A stretch of DNA of 48,892 nt from assembly GCF_003865095.1 (NCBI RefSeq), contig NZ_BHYK01000031.1:1-48892 (forward strand), in the 5' to 3' direction. The position numbers and the translations under genes were made by a program. Origin of the DNA: Clostridium tagluense (GTDB taxonomy: Bacteria > Bacillota > Clostridia > Clostridiales > Clostridiaceae). Within the stretch, counting starts at the first letter, position 1, and the number at the start of each line of letters is the position of its first letter. The notes beneath the pieces were generated by a model. It saw only the letters and a program-made list of their open reading frames with translations, did no database searches and was not told the origin of the DNA. Below, one piece after another: positions 26,103 through 35,964 of the stretch.

Positions 26103-26608
26103 ATTATTATTTAAAGCAACATTAAAAATAGAATAAATGAAAATATACTATAATAAGGATATTTTTTTATTATATAGGAAACAGCTTGCGCAAATGATTG
26201 TGGATAACACTTACACTTGATCATAGAGATATTTTGTTCTCATACAGATTGTATATTTACGGTTTATTATTATTTTTTTGTAGAATTAATAAATAAAATG
26301 TTAAATTGTTCACTAAAAATATACAAAAAAGTAAAGTACATTTATCTATATAATCTACTGTTTAGTATGGAATGGTGCTATAATAGTAATAGTGAGTGTT
26401 GCTTTATTGGGTTTAAATTATATTTTGTAATTTAAACTAAAATAAGGCTTTTTTAATAAATGCTCAGAAAAAATGATTATTGTCTAAATTTTTGGAAATA
26501 ATTTAGAAAAAGTACTTTATTTTTATGGATTAAAACCGATTATTTAACTACTATATATTATAAAAGTCTAATATAGTCACTTTAGTGGCATTCGAGGAGG
26601 AATTTATT
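26103..26608. other. Long divergent intergenic region before the terD genes
   Basis: About 500 bases between mntH and the first terD. An in-frame stretch at 26217-26435 has no ribosome site and a composition rich in F, Y, I and C, so I do not call it a gene. It holds a candidate promoter (26376-26384) and a 10-bp stem-loop GTTTAAATTA/TAATTTAAAC (26411-26437). Confidence 0.5.
26376..26384 (+). promoter_or_regulatory. Candidate extended -10 promoter for the terD operon
   Basis: TGCTATAAT is a perfect extended -10. It would give a leader of about 220 nt containing the stem-loop at 26411-26437. Other TATATT/TATTAT sequences nearer the gene (about 26552-26562) could serve instead. Confidence 0.35.
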
Positions 26609-27190
26609 ATGGCAATTAGTTTGAAAAAGGGTCAAAAGGTAGATTTAACTAAAACCAACCCGGGTCTTGTTAATGTTATTGTTGGACTTGGTTGGGATAC
26701 TAATAAATATGATGGGGGATCGGCTTTCGACTTAGATGCAGCAGCTTTCTTGGTTGGACCAAATGGAAAAGTAACATCTGATAATGATTTTATTTTTTAT
26801 AATAACCCAAAAGACTCAGCAGAGTCTGTAACCCATTTGGGAGACAACAAGACTGGTGAGGGTGAGGGCGATGATGAACAAATTAGAATAGAACTAAGTA
26901 AAGTTCCAGCTTCTGTTGAAAAAATCAACTTTACAGTAACTATTCATGAGGCTGCGGAGAGGTCTCAAAATTTTGGACAAGTTTCTAATGCATTTATAAG
27001 AATTTGTGATGAGACTAGCAATGAAGAATTAATAAGATATGATTTGAGTGAAGATTATAGCGTTGAAACTGCAGTAGTTGTAGCTGAACTATACCGTAAT
27101 AATGGAGAATGGAAGTTTAGTGCAGTTGGAAGTGGATTCGAGGGTGGATTATCTGCGCTTTGTGCTAACTTTGGAATTAGTGTAAACTAA
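26609..27190 (+). CDS. TerD-family stress protein, copy 1
   Basis: 193 aa, single TerD domain: [23 protein letters not shown], the first acidic Ca2+ site FDLDAAAF (40-47) and the second [14 protein letters not shown] (78-91), ending in [14 protein letters not shown]. TerD proteins are cytosolic beta-sandwich Ca2+ binders linked to tellurite, phage and redox stress. GGAGGAATTTATT precedes the ATG at 26609; an upstream in-frame start lies before this ribosome site and is rejected. Confidence 0.95.
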   Translation: MAISLKKGQKVDLTKTNPGLVNVIVGLGWDTNKYDGGSAFDLDAAAFLVGPNGKVTSDNDFIFYNNPKDSAESVTHLGDNKTGEGEGDDEQIRIELSKVPASVEKINFTVTIHEAAERSQNFGQVSNAFIRICDETSNEELIRYDLSEDYSVETAVVVAELYRNNGEWKFSAVGSGFEGGLSALCANFGISVN

Positions 27191-27231
27191 CACCACCGAA
27201 GGTGATGACTAATAATTAAGGGGGAATAATC

Positions 27232-27810
27232 ATGACTATTAACTTAAACAAAGGTCAAAAAATTGATTTAACCAAAACCAATCCAAGTTTAAAGAAAGCA
27301 ATCATAGGACTAGGCTGGGATACAAACAAATATTCAGGTGGAGGCGATTTTGATTTAGATGCCTCAGCTTTTTTAGTAGGTGCCAATGGAAAAACTAATA
27401 ATGACCTAGATTTTATATTTTATAATAATTTAGAGCATTCATCAGGAGCGGTTATACATACAGGTGATAATAGAACTGGAGAAGGAGAAGGAGACGATGA
27501 ACAATTAATCGTTGAATTTTCTAAAATACCTAAAGATATTGAAAAAATTGCAATTACAGTTACTATACATGATGCAATAGCTCGTGCTCAAAATTTTGGT
27601 CAGATATCTAATGCCTTTGTTAGAGTAGTAAATGAAGAAACTAATGAAGAAATATTAAGGTATGACCTATCAGAGGATTTTTCAGTAGAAACTGCATTGG
27701 TATTTTGTGAAATATATCGTAATAATGGAGAATGGAAGTTTAGTGCAACAGGAAGTGGTTTTCAAGGCGGACTTTCAGCCCTTTGTAAGAATTATGGTCT
27801 TGATGCTTAG
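27232..27810 (+). CDS. TerD-family stress protein, copy 2
   Basis: 192 aa, closely related to copy 1. Both acidic sites are intact (FDLDASAF and [14 protein letters not shown]), and the C-terminus [14 protein letters not shown] is conserved. It lies 41 nt after copy 1 with its own AAGGGGG site. The pair looks like a tandem duplication comparable to B. subtilis yceD/yceE. Confidence 0.95.
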   Translation: MTINLNKGQKIDLTKTNPSLKKAIIGLGWDTNKYSGGGDFDLDASAFLVGANGKTNNDLDFIFYNNLEHSSGAVIHTGDNRTGEGEGDDEQLIVEFSKIPKDIEKIAITVTIHDAIARAQNFGQISNAFVRVVNEETNEEILRYDLSEDFSVETALVFCEIYRNNGEWKFSATGSGFQGGLSALCKNYGLDA

Positions 27811-27874
27811 AGGGATACAAATATAAATTAATAAGTGTAAGCAAGTACAATAGATATTAGGGGAGTTGGAAAAC

Positions 27875-28480
27875 ATGAGTATAAATTTACAAAAGGGTCA
27901 AAGAATAAGCCTAACAAAAGATAATCCTGGTTTAAAAAAGACAATGGTGGGACTTGGATGGGATCCAGTAAAACAAAAATCTAAGGGATTACTTGGAGGA
28001 TTATTTGGTGGCAGTCAAGCACAAGTAGATTGTGATGCTTCTGTATTTATGTTAGATGAAAATGACAAGATAAAGTCCAAAGAAAATATAATTTATTTTG
28101 GAAATTTAAAAAGTAAATGTGGTAGTGTTCAGCATATGGGGGACAATCTTACTGGAAGTGGTGATGGGGACGATGAGCAAATCATGGTTGACCTATCAGG
28201 TATACCTCAAAATATAGCCAAGCTAGTGTTTGTTGTTAATATCTATGCTGCAGCGGAGCGTAAACAACATTTTGGCATGATAGAAAATGCTTTTATACGC
28301 TTAGTAAATGTAACAGACAACAAAGAAATGCTTCGTTTTAACTTGACAGAAGAATATTCTGGTAAAACTGGTTTATACGTTGCGGAAATTTATCGCAATA
28401 ACGGAGAGTGGAAATTCATAGCTGTAGGTGAAGGCGATGCTTCTGCTGGCTTAAATGAAATGTCAAAAAAATACCAATAA
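27875..28480 (+). CDS. TerD-family stress protein, copy 3 (with glycine-rich insert)
   Basis: 201 aa. The TerD core is as in its neighbours, but a glycine-rich insertion (KSKGLLGGLFGGSQAQ, about 36-51) sits just before the first metal site, which reads VDCDASVF. The second site is GDNLTGSGDGDDEQ. This insert is seen in one of the paralogues in many Firmicute ter clusters. ATG 27875 is chosen over the TTG at 27866, which overlaps the GGGGAG ribosome site. Confidence 0.93.
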   Translation: MSINLQKGQRISLTKDNPGLKKTMVGLGWDPVKQKSKGLLGGLFGGSQAQVDCDASVFMLDENDKIKSKENIIYFGNLKSKCGSVQHMGDNLTGSGDGDDEQIMVDLSGIPQNIAKLVFVVNIYAAAERKQHFGMIENAFIRLVNVTDNKEMLRFNLTEEYSGKTGLYVAEIYRNNGEWKFIAVGEGDASAGLNEMSKKYQ

Positions 28481-28528
28481 GTATAGATTATAGATTAATA
28501 TAAATATATATTTATAGAAAAGCATTTA

Positions 28529-28565
28529 TGTAGAAAATGACATGTCCATCATTTTCTACATTTTA
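28529..28565 (+). terminator. Terminator or attenuating hairpin between terD3 and the Ca2+ ATPase
   Basis: TGTAGAAAATGA/TCATTTTCTACA, a 12-bp stem with an 8-nt loop, followed by TTTTA. The short T run may allow read-through into the ATPase gene. Confidence 0.7.
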
Positions 28566-28604
28566 ATGTAAGGAAAATATAGAAATTACTGAAAGGTGGA
28601 TAAT

Positions 28605-31382
28605 ATGAAATATTTTAACAAGCAGAGCTCAGAAGTTTTAGATGAGCTTAAGGTTGATAGTAGCGTTGGATTATCGAGTTCCGAGGTTAAAGAAAGACTG
28701 GAGAAATACGGTGCTAACGAATTTACTAAACAAGAAAAAGGATCTATATGGGATAGTGTGAAGGAAGCAATAACTGAGCCTATGATGATAATACTTTTAG
28801 TTGCAGCCTTAATTAGTGCATTAGTAGGAGAGGTTGAAGATGCTATTGGTATAGTATGTGCCGTAGCAGTAGGAATTGGTATAGGTATTTTTACAGAAGG
28901 AAAATCACAAAAAGCTGCAGATGCGCTTTCAAAAATGACAGAAAACATAGAGGTAAAAGTAACACGTAATGGGAAGATTATTCAAGTAAATAAAAACGAT
29001 TTGGTACCAGGAGATATGGTTTTAATTGAAACTGGAGATATGGTGCCAGCAGATGGAAGACTTATAAGTAGTATTGATTTAATGGTTAGAGAGGATATGC
29101 TTACAGGAGAATCAGAGGACGTAAGCAAAGATTCTGAAGTTGTAATAGAGATGGAAAATATAAAATCTAAAGATAAAAACATTGTACAAGACCCTATTCC
29201 AGCAAAACAACTGAATATGGTTTTTGGTGGAACGCTAGTAGCTTACGGTAGAGCTAGCTTTGTAGTTACTTCTACCGGTGACAGTTCTCAAATGGGTGAA
29301 ATAGCTAAAAATCTTGAGGGTAGTGATCTTCAAACACCACTTCAAGCAAAGCTTGGAGATTTAGGTGGTAAGATTTCAAAAGTATCAAGTGCTATAGCTG
29401 CTGTATTATTTATAGTTATGATTGTAAAAATGGTAATGGCCAAGACTATATCACCAGACACTTCAGGAATATTTGCATTTTTACAGTCTGTTGAACCTAT
29501 AAAAACTGCTTTTGTTGTATGTGTTGCATTAATTGTTGCCGCTGTTCCAGAAGGACTCCCAACAATGATAAATATGACACTTGCAATCACTATGCAGAAA
29601 ATGGCTAAAATAAATGCCCTTGTTACTAAAAAAGAAGCCTGTGAAACAATAGGCTCTGTAAGTGTAATATGCTCAGATAAAACAGGTACACTTACTCAAA
29701 ATAGAATGACTGTAGAAAAAGTTTATTTAAATGGTAAGTTCAAAGAAAGAAATGAATTAAGTGATGGAAATAACTACTTTATAGATAACTGTCTTGTAAA
29801 TTCAACGGCAGATATTCAAAAGGAAGGTAAAGAAGTTAAATATTTAGGTAGTGCAACAGAATGTGCTTTACTTTTATATAATGATGCCTGTGATTACGTA
29901 CAAGAAAGACAAAGCGCAAAAATAGCTCATCAAATTCCATTTAGTTCAAAACGTAAGAGAATGAGTACAGTTATAGGAGAGGGTGAAGGCTCTACAGTAT
30001 TAACAAAGGGCGCACCAGAAATCGTTCTAGAATTATGCAAATATGAGCATGTTAATTGCAATGAAATAGAGTTAGATGAAGCTAGAAGGAAAGAAATACT
30101 AGGTGAAATTGAAAAACTTCAAAAAAAATCTATGCGAGTACTTGGCTTTGCATATAGAAATATAGATGAAGAGGTAGCCATGGCATCCGAGCAAGGAACT
30201 CTAGAAAATGATTTAGTATTTACAGGGTTCGTAGGAATAAAAGATCCTCTAAGAATTGATGTTAAAGAAGCTGTAGAAACTGCTAGAAATGCAGGAGTTG
30301 CTACAAAAATGCTTACAGGGGACAATATTAATACAGCTATTGCTATAGGGGAAGATTTGGGACTGCTTGAGGGTAATAATAGGGCAGTTGAGGCTACTTA
30401 TATAGACACATTATCTGACGAAGAACTTAGACAAGAGATAACAACTATTTCAATAGTAGCACGTTCAAAACCTGATACAAAAATGAGAATAGTTATAGCT
30501 CTTCAAAATAATGGAGAAGTAGTTGCTGTAACAGGAGATGGAATAAACGATGCCCCAGCTCTTACAAAAGCAGATGTAGGTATAGCTATGGGAATAGCTG
30601 GAACTGAAGTTAGTAAGAATGCTGCGGATATAATTTTAACAGATGATAGTTTTGGAACTATTGTAAAAGGAATTAAATGGGGAAGAGGTATTTATGAAAA
30701 CTTCCAAAGATTTATTCAATTCCAGATAACAGTAAATATAATTGCATTCTTAACAGCAATTTTATCTGTAGTATTTGATTTTCAAATGCCATTTACTACA
30801 ATACAACTCTTATGGGTAAACATTATAATGGATGGTCCACCAGCACTATCACTAGGACTAGAACCAGTAAGAGATGCTGTTTTAAACAGAAAGCCTACAA
30901 ATAGAAATGCCAGTATTATAACTAAACAAATGATGAAGAGCATGCTTTTAAATGCTATATATATAACTGGTATTATTATGGTTCAGATGAAATTTGACAT
31001 ATTAGGCGCTGGATTCCCGAAAGAAGGGGTTACAGGACCAAATGAAATGCAGACAGTATTATTCGCATTATTTGCTTTTAGTGCATTATTTAATGCTTTT
31101 AACTGTAGAGAATTTGGAGCAAACAGTATATTGCCTAGTCTTACAAAAAACACTATATTCTTAAAGATAATTTCGATTACAGCAGTAGCACAGATATTTG
31201 TAACTGAAGTGTTTTCAGGATTCTTTAATGCAGTTCCTTTAAGTGTTACTATGTGGCTTAAGATAATCCTATTATCTTCACTTGTAATAGTTGTAAATGA
31301 AATTGCAAAATTAGTTATGAAGCCTTTTGTAAAAAAAGAGCAACAAGTAAAACCAGAATCAGAGGAAAAGATAGCAGCCTAA
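28605..31382 (+). CDS. PMCA/SERCA-like calcium-translocating P-type ATPase
   Basis: 925 aa P2-type ATPase. N-terminal cation-ATPase domain (1-60), actuator TGES (167-170), M4 PEGLP (315-319), phosphorylation DKTGT with D358, TGDN, and hinge GDGINDAPAL. In M6 the sequence WVNIIMDGPPAL carries the N and D ligands of Ca2+ pumps, and M5 looks PMCA-like. It should export Ca2+ from the cytosol. Its place right after three Ca2+-binding TerD proteins suggests that calcium is part of this stress system. ATG 28605 follows GAAAGGTGG. Confidence 0.93.
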   Translation: MKYFNKQSSEVLDELKVDSSVGLSSSEVKERLEKYGANEFTKQEKGSIWDSVKEAITEPMMIILLVAALISALVGEVEDAIGIVCAVAVGIGIGIFTEGKSQKAADALSKMTENIEVKVTRNGKIIQVNKNDLVPGDMVLIETGDMVPADGRLISSIDLMVREDMLTGESEDVSKDSEVVIEMENIKSKDKNIVQDPIPAKQLNMVFGGTLVAYGRASFVVTSTGDSSQMGEIAKNLEGSDLQTPLQAKLGDLGGKISKVSSAIAAVLFIVMIVKMVMAKTISPDTSGIFAFLQSVEPIKTAFVVCVALIVAAVPEGLPTMINMTLAITMQKMAKINALVTKKEACETIGSVSVICSDKTGTLTQNRMTVEKVYLNGKFKERNELSDGNNYFIDNCLVNSTADIQKEGKEVKYLGSATECALLLYNDACDYVQERQSAKIAHQIPFSSKRKRMSTVIGEGEGSTVLTKGAPEIVLELCKYEHVNCNEIELDEARRKEILGEIEKLQKKSMRVLGFAYRNIDEEVAMASEQGTLENDLVFTGFVGIKDPLRIDVKEAVETARNAGVATKMLTGDNINTAIAIGEDLGLLEGNNRAVEATYIDTLSDEELRQEITTISIVARSKPDTKMRIVIALQNNGEVVAVTGDGINDAPALTKADVGIAMGIAGTEVSKNAADIILTDDSFGTIVKGIKWGRGIYENFQRFIQFQITVNIIAFLTAILSVVFDFQMPFTTIQLLWVNIIMDGPPALSLGLEPVRDAVLNRKPTNRNASIITKQMMKSMLLNAIYITGIIMVQMKFDILGAGFPKEGVTGPNEMQTVLFALFAFSALFNAFNCREFGANSILPSLTKNTIFLKIISITAVAQIFVTEVFSGFFNAVPLSVTMWLKIILLSSLVIVVNEIAKLVMKPFVKKEQQVKPESEEKIAA

Positions 31383-31390
31383 GAACAACA

Positions 31391-31431
31391 AAATCCACAT
31401 TATTGAGTAAAATCAATAATGTGGATTTTTT
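31391..31431. terminator. Bidirectional terminator
   Basis: A 16-bp perfect stem (AAATCCACATTATTGA and its complement) with a 6-nt loop and a T run. It ends the ATPase gene and the convergent biosynthetic operon. Confidence 0.92.
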
Positions 31432-31454
31432 ATATTAGTGAATATATGATAATT

Positions 31455-32324
31455 CTAAACAACATAAGAATGTAATTTATCTTGTGAAACATCGTGAACT
31501 TCATGGAATTTTCCATGTACTATATCTAAAATTTCTTCACCTGCAAATATACCAGATGTCTTTGTAATAAATACAGTATCTTCAAGTGTTTTCACAGGAA
31601 GAGCCTTTAGTAATTCTCCATGTGAAGGGATTATTCCATAATTTGAATGTTCAATCATAGGGTAGTCTAGTAGAGAATCACCAGCGGCTATAAATGTATT
31701 TATGTTTTCTAGTTCCATTATATATTTTATAGGATCATATTTATTTATACAATTAGGTACTATATAAACCTTTTTTCCTTGTTTTGATAGGCTATAATTA
31801 TGCTTTGAGCAAAAGAGCCTTAATACTTCGAAATAATCTATTGCTATTTCTCCCTTTAAAAAGGTATTGGCTAACTTTTCTTCATCCATAATGGAGTATA
31901 TAAAAAGATCTTCACAAGTTTTATATGATTTTACAAAGTCACTTTCTAAAAAGAAACTACATAAATTTATCATAGTCGAAATAGATACAACGGCCTTAAT
32001 TTTAGAACAACTTATATCTGACCAAGTTTTAAGTTCCTTGCCATCCTTAAGTATTATGCCTCCGTTAGCTACTACTGCGTATTTAGGTCTTATTACATCA
32101 TAGAAGTAATTCATTCTCATATATTGCGCTGTAGAGCGGGTGGTGACAGGTATAAAAAGCATACTTTCATTTATATGCTCTAGTTTATTTTGAATGGACT
32201 TAGTAATGAAACTACTGTTACAATTATTATAAAAATCTACAGGGACAAGTTTTTCTTCATTAATTAGGGTGCAGTGCCTTGAAGAATATATAAGCGTGCT
32301 ATCAAGGTCCGAGGCAAATATCAT
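31455..32324 (-). CDS. HAD-superfamily phosphatase of the Ter biosynthetic module
   Basis: 289 aa. HAD motif I is DLDSTL (D6 and D8), a motif II threonine lies in IPVTTRS, and late motifs are FIAAGDSLLDYPMI with K upstream. The cap region resembles Cof-type sugar phosphatases. In Ter-linked operons a HAD phosphatase accompanies two PRTase-like proteins and a CitE-like lyase, and is proposed to act in making a nucleoside-like metabolite. It is the last gene of this minus-strand operon, 46 nt after the PRTase-PELOTA gene. Confidence 0.87.
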   Translation of the reverse strand: MIFASDLDSTLIYSSRHCTLINEEKLVPVDFYNNCNSSFITKSIQNKLEHINESMLFIPVTTRSTAQYMRMNYFYDVIRPKYAVVANGGIILKDGKELKTWSDISCSKIKAVVSISTMINLCSFFLESDFVKSYKTCEDLFIYSIMDEEKLANTFLKGEIAIDYFEVLRLFCSKHNYSLSKQGKKVYIVPNCINKYDPIKYIMELENINTFIAAGDSLLDYPMIEHSNYGIIPSHGELLKALPVKTLEDTVFITKTSGIFAGEEILDIVHGKFHEVHDVSQDKLHSYVV

Positions 32325-32370
32325 ATAGTCACATCCTTTGGTTACTTTTTATATATCTTCTTCCAAGCTA

Positions 32371-33507
32371 TTACAGCTCAGCATGAGATGATTTAATAAT
32401 ACCACAAGAGGAATAGCACATATCACTATATATTTCTACAGGAATATGCTTTTCCTCAGCTAACTTAAATATATGTAATAAATTAGGATTATCAAAGGAA
32501 TCAACTAGTATTTTCCAAGGTATTCTCCTTAAAAGTACTCTTGTGGTTTCTCCAATTCCTGGTTTTATAAGATTAATATTATCAATATTAAACTTATTTT
32601 TAATACTTTCAATATCGCGAAGTCCTTTGCAGTTTAAATGTTCACCATTGAACTCAATATCTGCAGCAATTTCGGAAGTATTTTGCGACGTTAAAAGCTC
32701 AGATAGATAATTTTCATCTATTTTATTAAAACAGTTACATATTTCGTCAATATAAAAATTGGAAACATCTGAGGACTTTAATTCACTATAAAACTTGGTA
32801 CCGTGGAAATCATCACTGGAAATATAATTATCATTAAGTACAGTCCTGCTTACAAGCCCTGAGACTGTAGAATTAAGGCAAGCACTTGGGATTAAAAAAT
32901 CCTCCCGTGTACCGTAAATAAGGGTGCAGTGAGCAGGATCAGATAATACTGCTAGGTTTGGATTAAGGTTTATATTAAAATCTTTATAAATTTCCTTGCA
33001 AGCTTTTGTTAAGGTATGTTGAATAACACCTTTGCCTGTCCACCCATCAATGAATTGTATTTCTGCACAGGGGTGATTTTGTAATATATGGGCAAGTGCA
33101 TTTTTATCTATGCCTTTATCTCGTATTATGGAAATACTATAATGAGGGATGGTTATATCATATTTAAACTGAATATACCTTTTAATTAATATACCAATAG
33201 GAGTGCCAGCTCTAGCAAGGGAAACTAAAACAATATTTTTACCACGTGCTTCTATAATTTTATGGCTTAATACAGAAACTAGAGAAGCCAATTTGATTTT
33301 TGATCCTTCTAGTGTGTTATAGAAAATATCCATGTATTCTTTTGATGGAGTATATTCTATTGGTAACATTTCGGAATAATGAATTCCACTTTGTATAGCA
33401 TTTTCTCTAAATTCATTATCTTGTTCTACTATAAGATTTGATATGTCTTTAAGAAGAAATACAACATCTTCTGCGGGGTAGCTTCCTGAAAAAATACATT
33501 GATTCAT
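32371..33507 (-). CDS. PRTase-like / StiP-type protein with C-terminal PELOTA RNA-binding domain
   Basis: 378 aa. The N-terminal part (about 1-270) is a phosphoribosyltransferase-like domain with the loop FIDGWTGKGV (about 153-161) and SLARAGTPIG (96-105). Databases also call this family cysteine protease StiP. The C-terminal part (about 300-375: LIKPGIGETTRVLLRR, then HIPVEIYSDM) reads as the PELOTA domain known from RNA-interacting proteins. This combination belongs to the Ter-associated biosynthetic module described by comparative genomics. No substrate is known to me. Confidence 0.82.
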   Translation of the reverse strand: MNQCIFSGSYPAEDVVFLLKDISNLIVEQDNEFRENAIQSGIHYSEMLPIEYTPSKEYMDIFYNTLEGSKIKLASLVSVLSHKIIEARGKNIVLVSLARAGTPIGILIKRYIQFKYDITIPHYSISIIRDKGIDKNALAHILQNHPCAEIQFIDGWTGKGVIQHTLTKACKEIYKDFNINLNPNLAVLSDPAHCTLIYGTREDFLIPSACLNSTVSGLVSRTVLNDNYISSDDFHGTKFYSELKSSDVSNFYIDEICNCFNKIDENYLSELLTSQNTSEIAADIEFNGEHLNCKGLRDIESIKNKFNIDNINLIKPGIGETTRVLLRRIPWKILVDSFDNPNLLHIFKLAEEKHIPVEIYSDMCYSSCGIIKSSHAEL

Positions 33508-33551
33508 TTAAATACACCTCTTTTATATATTATTTAGAAAAATAAAAGCTA

Positions 33552-34928
33552 TTAGCCTTTCCAACATGCAAATATAATAGACTTCACATGAAAATAGGAA
33601 AAGATTTTATTTAATTCTTCTTTTTTTTCTTTGGTTAAAGGCTTTTCAGAAAAGAAGAATACCTGGTTATAAAAATTATCGGGAATATTATAAAGGTAGT
33701 TAGTTATAGTTTCATCTCCCGGACTTTGAAAAGCGACCTTATTTTTATTCCCATAACAATGGATGTTTCTAGCATGAACGGGACTTCTTGTAGTGGACTG
33801 AAAATATATATTATCTCCAAGCTTTGCGCTTATACTACAAGGTAAATATATAAATTCTCCAGTTCCTATGCAAAGACAGTTGCCAAGAGTTCTTTCTTTT
33901 TTTAAAACTTCTGATATTGATTGGATTTCTTCCAGAATTTTAGAATTATCTTCTGAACTAAGTCCAAATCTACCAGTAGATTTATTATAACCTTCTATGC
34001 TTTCGCCTATTTCAAAAATATAATCTTTATCTGGAATTAATTTAGTAGAACTTGGAACCATAATTATTGCATCGCTAATAATATCTTTTGTTTTACTACA
34101 CTTAATATCCCCTTTTAATAAAGAACAGACCCTAACATCTATATTTTTTTCATCCTCAAACATTTTATAGCTATTAGTATCTCGCCAGTCTAGAATGGAT
34201 AATATCCCAAAAGATTTCCCCGGAAGACATTTTATTAAATTTAATGCAGATTTACCTGTAGTAAGTTCATCATCTATTAGAACTATATCGCAAAAATCAT
34301 TAAAAAAGTCTTTTTCATAAGGAAAAAGTGAATGTTCTACTGCATGAGAATGTTCTTCATTAAAAAATAGTGCAGGATCTATAGAATTTATTTTTTCACG
34401 TGTGGTATGGATATAAGAAGCATTTGAAAAGTTTTGGAATACTGCTTGAGCAAGACCTGTAGCAGTCTCTGCAAAACCTATAAAAAGAGTTTTATTTGCA
34501 AGTTTTATAGGAGTGTTTAAAAGATCATGTGTGTTTTCTATATTAACTAGAGAATTATGAATCTTAAATATTTCTTGTCCGTTTTCTAAATCTGAATCAG
34601 GTATATTAAGAGATACATCTAAAGATATAAGGGCATTAACTAATTCAGTAGTAGGATAATCATAGGAGTCCTCTCTTTCATTAATCCAAAGACGGGCCAA
34701 AATCCCTCCAATGATTTTTAGAGAATCTGGAATCATTGGCATATGTTTTCCTATAACCTTACTTACAAACAAGAAATCTCTCTTTTTATTTTCACGAGCG
34801 GACATAGTAAAAAGATTGGATACCGGAATATTACATAGGTTTTCCTTTATATTAAGTGATATGTCTAGTCTATTATCTATGTTGTAATGAATCGATCCGT
34901 TGCAACAATTCTCTGTGCGATTTTCCAT
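33552..34928 (-). CDS. PRTase plus TRSP-domain protein of the Ter module
   Basis: 458 aa. The PRTase domain (about 30-260) has the PRPP-binding loop VLIDDELTTGKSA (216-228), a close match to the orotate PRTase-type loop. The C-terminal TRSP domain (about 290-450) carries its name motif TRSP at 380-383 and a GTGEFIYLP segment. I start at ATG 34928, which follows GGGGGT by 9 nt; the TTG two codons upstream is less likely. It overlaps the CitE-like gene by 56 nt, so the two are probably translated together. Confidence 0.87.
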   Translation of the reverse strand: MENRTENCCNGSIHYNIDNRLDISLNIKENLCNIPVSNLFTMSARENKKRDFLFVSKVIGKHMPMIPDSLKIIGGILARLWINEREDSYDYPTTELVNALISLDVSLNIPDSDLENGQEIFKIHNSLVNIENTHDLLNTPIKLANKTLFIGFAETATGLAQAVFQNFSNASYIHTTREKINSIDPALFFNEEHSHAVEHSLFPYEKDFFNDFCDIVLIDDELTTGKSALNLIKCLPGKSFGILSILDWRDTNSYKMFEDEKNIDVRVCSLLKGDIKCSKTKDIISDAIIMVPSSTKLIPDKDYIFEIGESIEGYNKSTGRFGLSSEDNSKILEEIQSISEVLKKERTLGNCLCIGTGEFIYLPCSISAKLGDNIYFQSTTRSPVHARNIHCYGNKNKVAFQSPGDETITNYLYNIPDNFYNQVFFFSEKPLTKEKKEELNKIFSYFHVKSIIFACWKG

Positions 34929-35964
34929 CTTCAAATACCCCCATTATTTTAGCTTTTAGTAATATTTCTTTAGCCCATTTTTCATGGGGTTTTATTTCAT
35001 TCATTTTATTTGAGTAATTGCTTTTTATTACCCCATCAAGGGAGGAACTAAGAATATTGCTCGCATCTATATAATCTTCTTTAGAAACTACCATAAGAGA
35101 ATTAACAATATTTACTTGGGTTGGGTGTATAACGGTTTTACCAATTAATCCATTAGTTCTATCTAAAAGAGTTTCTTTAATAAGAACATTATTATTTAAA
35201 TCTAAAACTTTACTATAATATTCATAAACTACTCCAGAGATAACATAATTATCTCTTTTAAAGACATTTATTATATCGCTTATACAGCCCTGTACTACGG
35301 TTAAGTCGTACACGGTAAAATCCTTACTCCGACGAAGACTATATAATCCAGAAAAATCTGTTCCACCAATTCGAATGTTTAAAACATAGTCTTTATAATA
35401 ATCTACAATATGTTTTATTTTAATAAGTTCTTCCACCCGAGTTTCTTTATGAATTATGTTTGGTGTTTCAAGGATTGGCATTCCGTACAAAGTCCTTTTA
35501 TTAGACTCATTATATTCTTTTAGCAAGGAAAAATATTCCTCCCCAAGTGGAGCATTAAATTTAGGGAAAATAAAGCCACAAAGCCCAGTTAAGGAGGATT
35601 CATTGAGTAATCTTTGAAGTTGGTAAATATTACGAACTCTAATAAAAATAAGGGGAAGACGGTCCATAAAAGAAGAATCTTCTTTTAAAGCAAGTGCTAT
35701 CTTCATAAATAGGTCAATAATATTATTTTCAGCTTGCACAACTTCATTTGTTGATACAGAATCTTCAATACAAAGAGTAATAGTGTGAGCACCCATACTT
35801 TTATTAAAAAGTATGTCCACAAGCAGATTTTCCCGAGTTCCTGGCATATATAAGCATGCTCCTAGTGCATAGGATAAATCTTCTTTTGAGGAAAATAGAT
35901 TGTAAGATGAAGGGATTTTAAAAAAAATATCTTGTGAATTGTTAATATTATTAAAATAGCGCAT
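34873..35964 (-). CDS. HpcH/HpaI-CitE-like C-C lyase of the Ter module
   Basis: 363 aa TIM-barrel protein of the citrate-lyase-beta/aldolase superfamily. Visible landmarks are YMPGTRENLL near the start (substrate-phosphate arginine region), ITLCIEDSVS (acidic metal ligand), FIRVRN, GFIFPKF, PILETP, and late IHPTQVNIVN, which is highly typical of CitE. It is first in a four-gene minus-strand operon. It presumably makes or breaks a C-C bond in the small-molecule pathway; it is not part of a citrate lyase complex, since no citF or citD is nearby. TGGAG precedes the ATG. Confidence 0.9.
   Translation of the reverse strand: MRYFNNINNSQDIFFKIPSSYNLFSSKEDLSYALGACLYMPGTRENLLVDILFNKSMGAHTITLCIEDSVSTNEVVQAENNIIDLFMKIALALKEDSSFMDRLPLIFIRVRNIYQLQRLLNESSLTGLCGFIFPKFNAPLGEEYFSLLKEYNESNKRTLYGMPILETPNIIHKETRVEELIKIKHIVDYYKDYVLNIRIGGTDFSGLYSLRRSKDFTVYDLTVVQGCISDIINVFKRDNYVISGVVYEYYSKVLDLNNNVLIKETLLDRTNGLIGKTVIHPTQVNIVNSLMVVSKEDYIDASNILSSSLDGVIKSNYSNKMNEIKPHEKWAKEILLKAKIMGVFEDGKSHRELLQRIDSLQHR

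Noticed and set aside
26217-26435. 72-codon frame in the region before the terD genes
   Set aside because: Begins with TTG, has no ribosome site, and its F/Y/I/C-rich composition fits translated AT-rich spacer.
34873-35964. Citrate lyase beta subunit (CitE) of a citrate fermentation operon
   Set aside because: CitE-like motifs are real, but no citD, citF, citC or citX genes are near; the PRTase/TRSP context marks it as the Ter-module relative.
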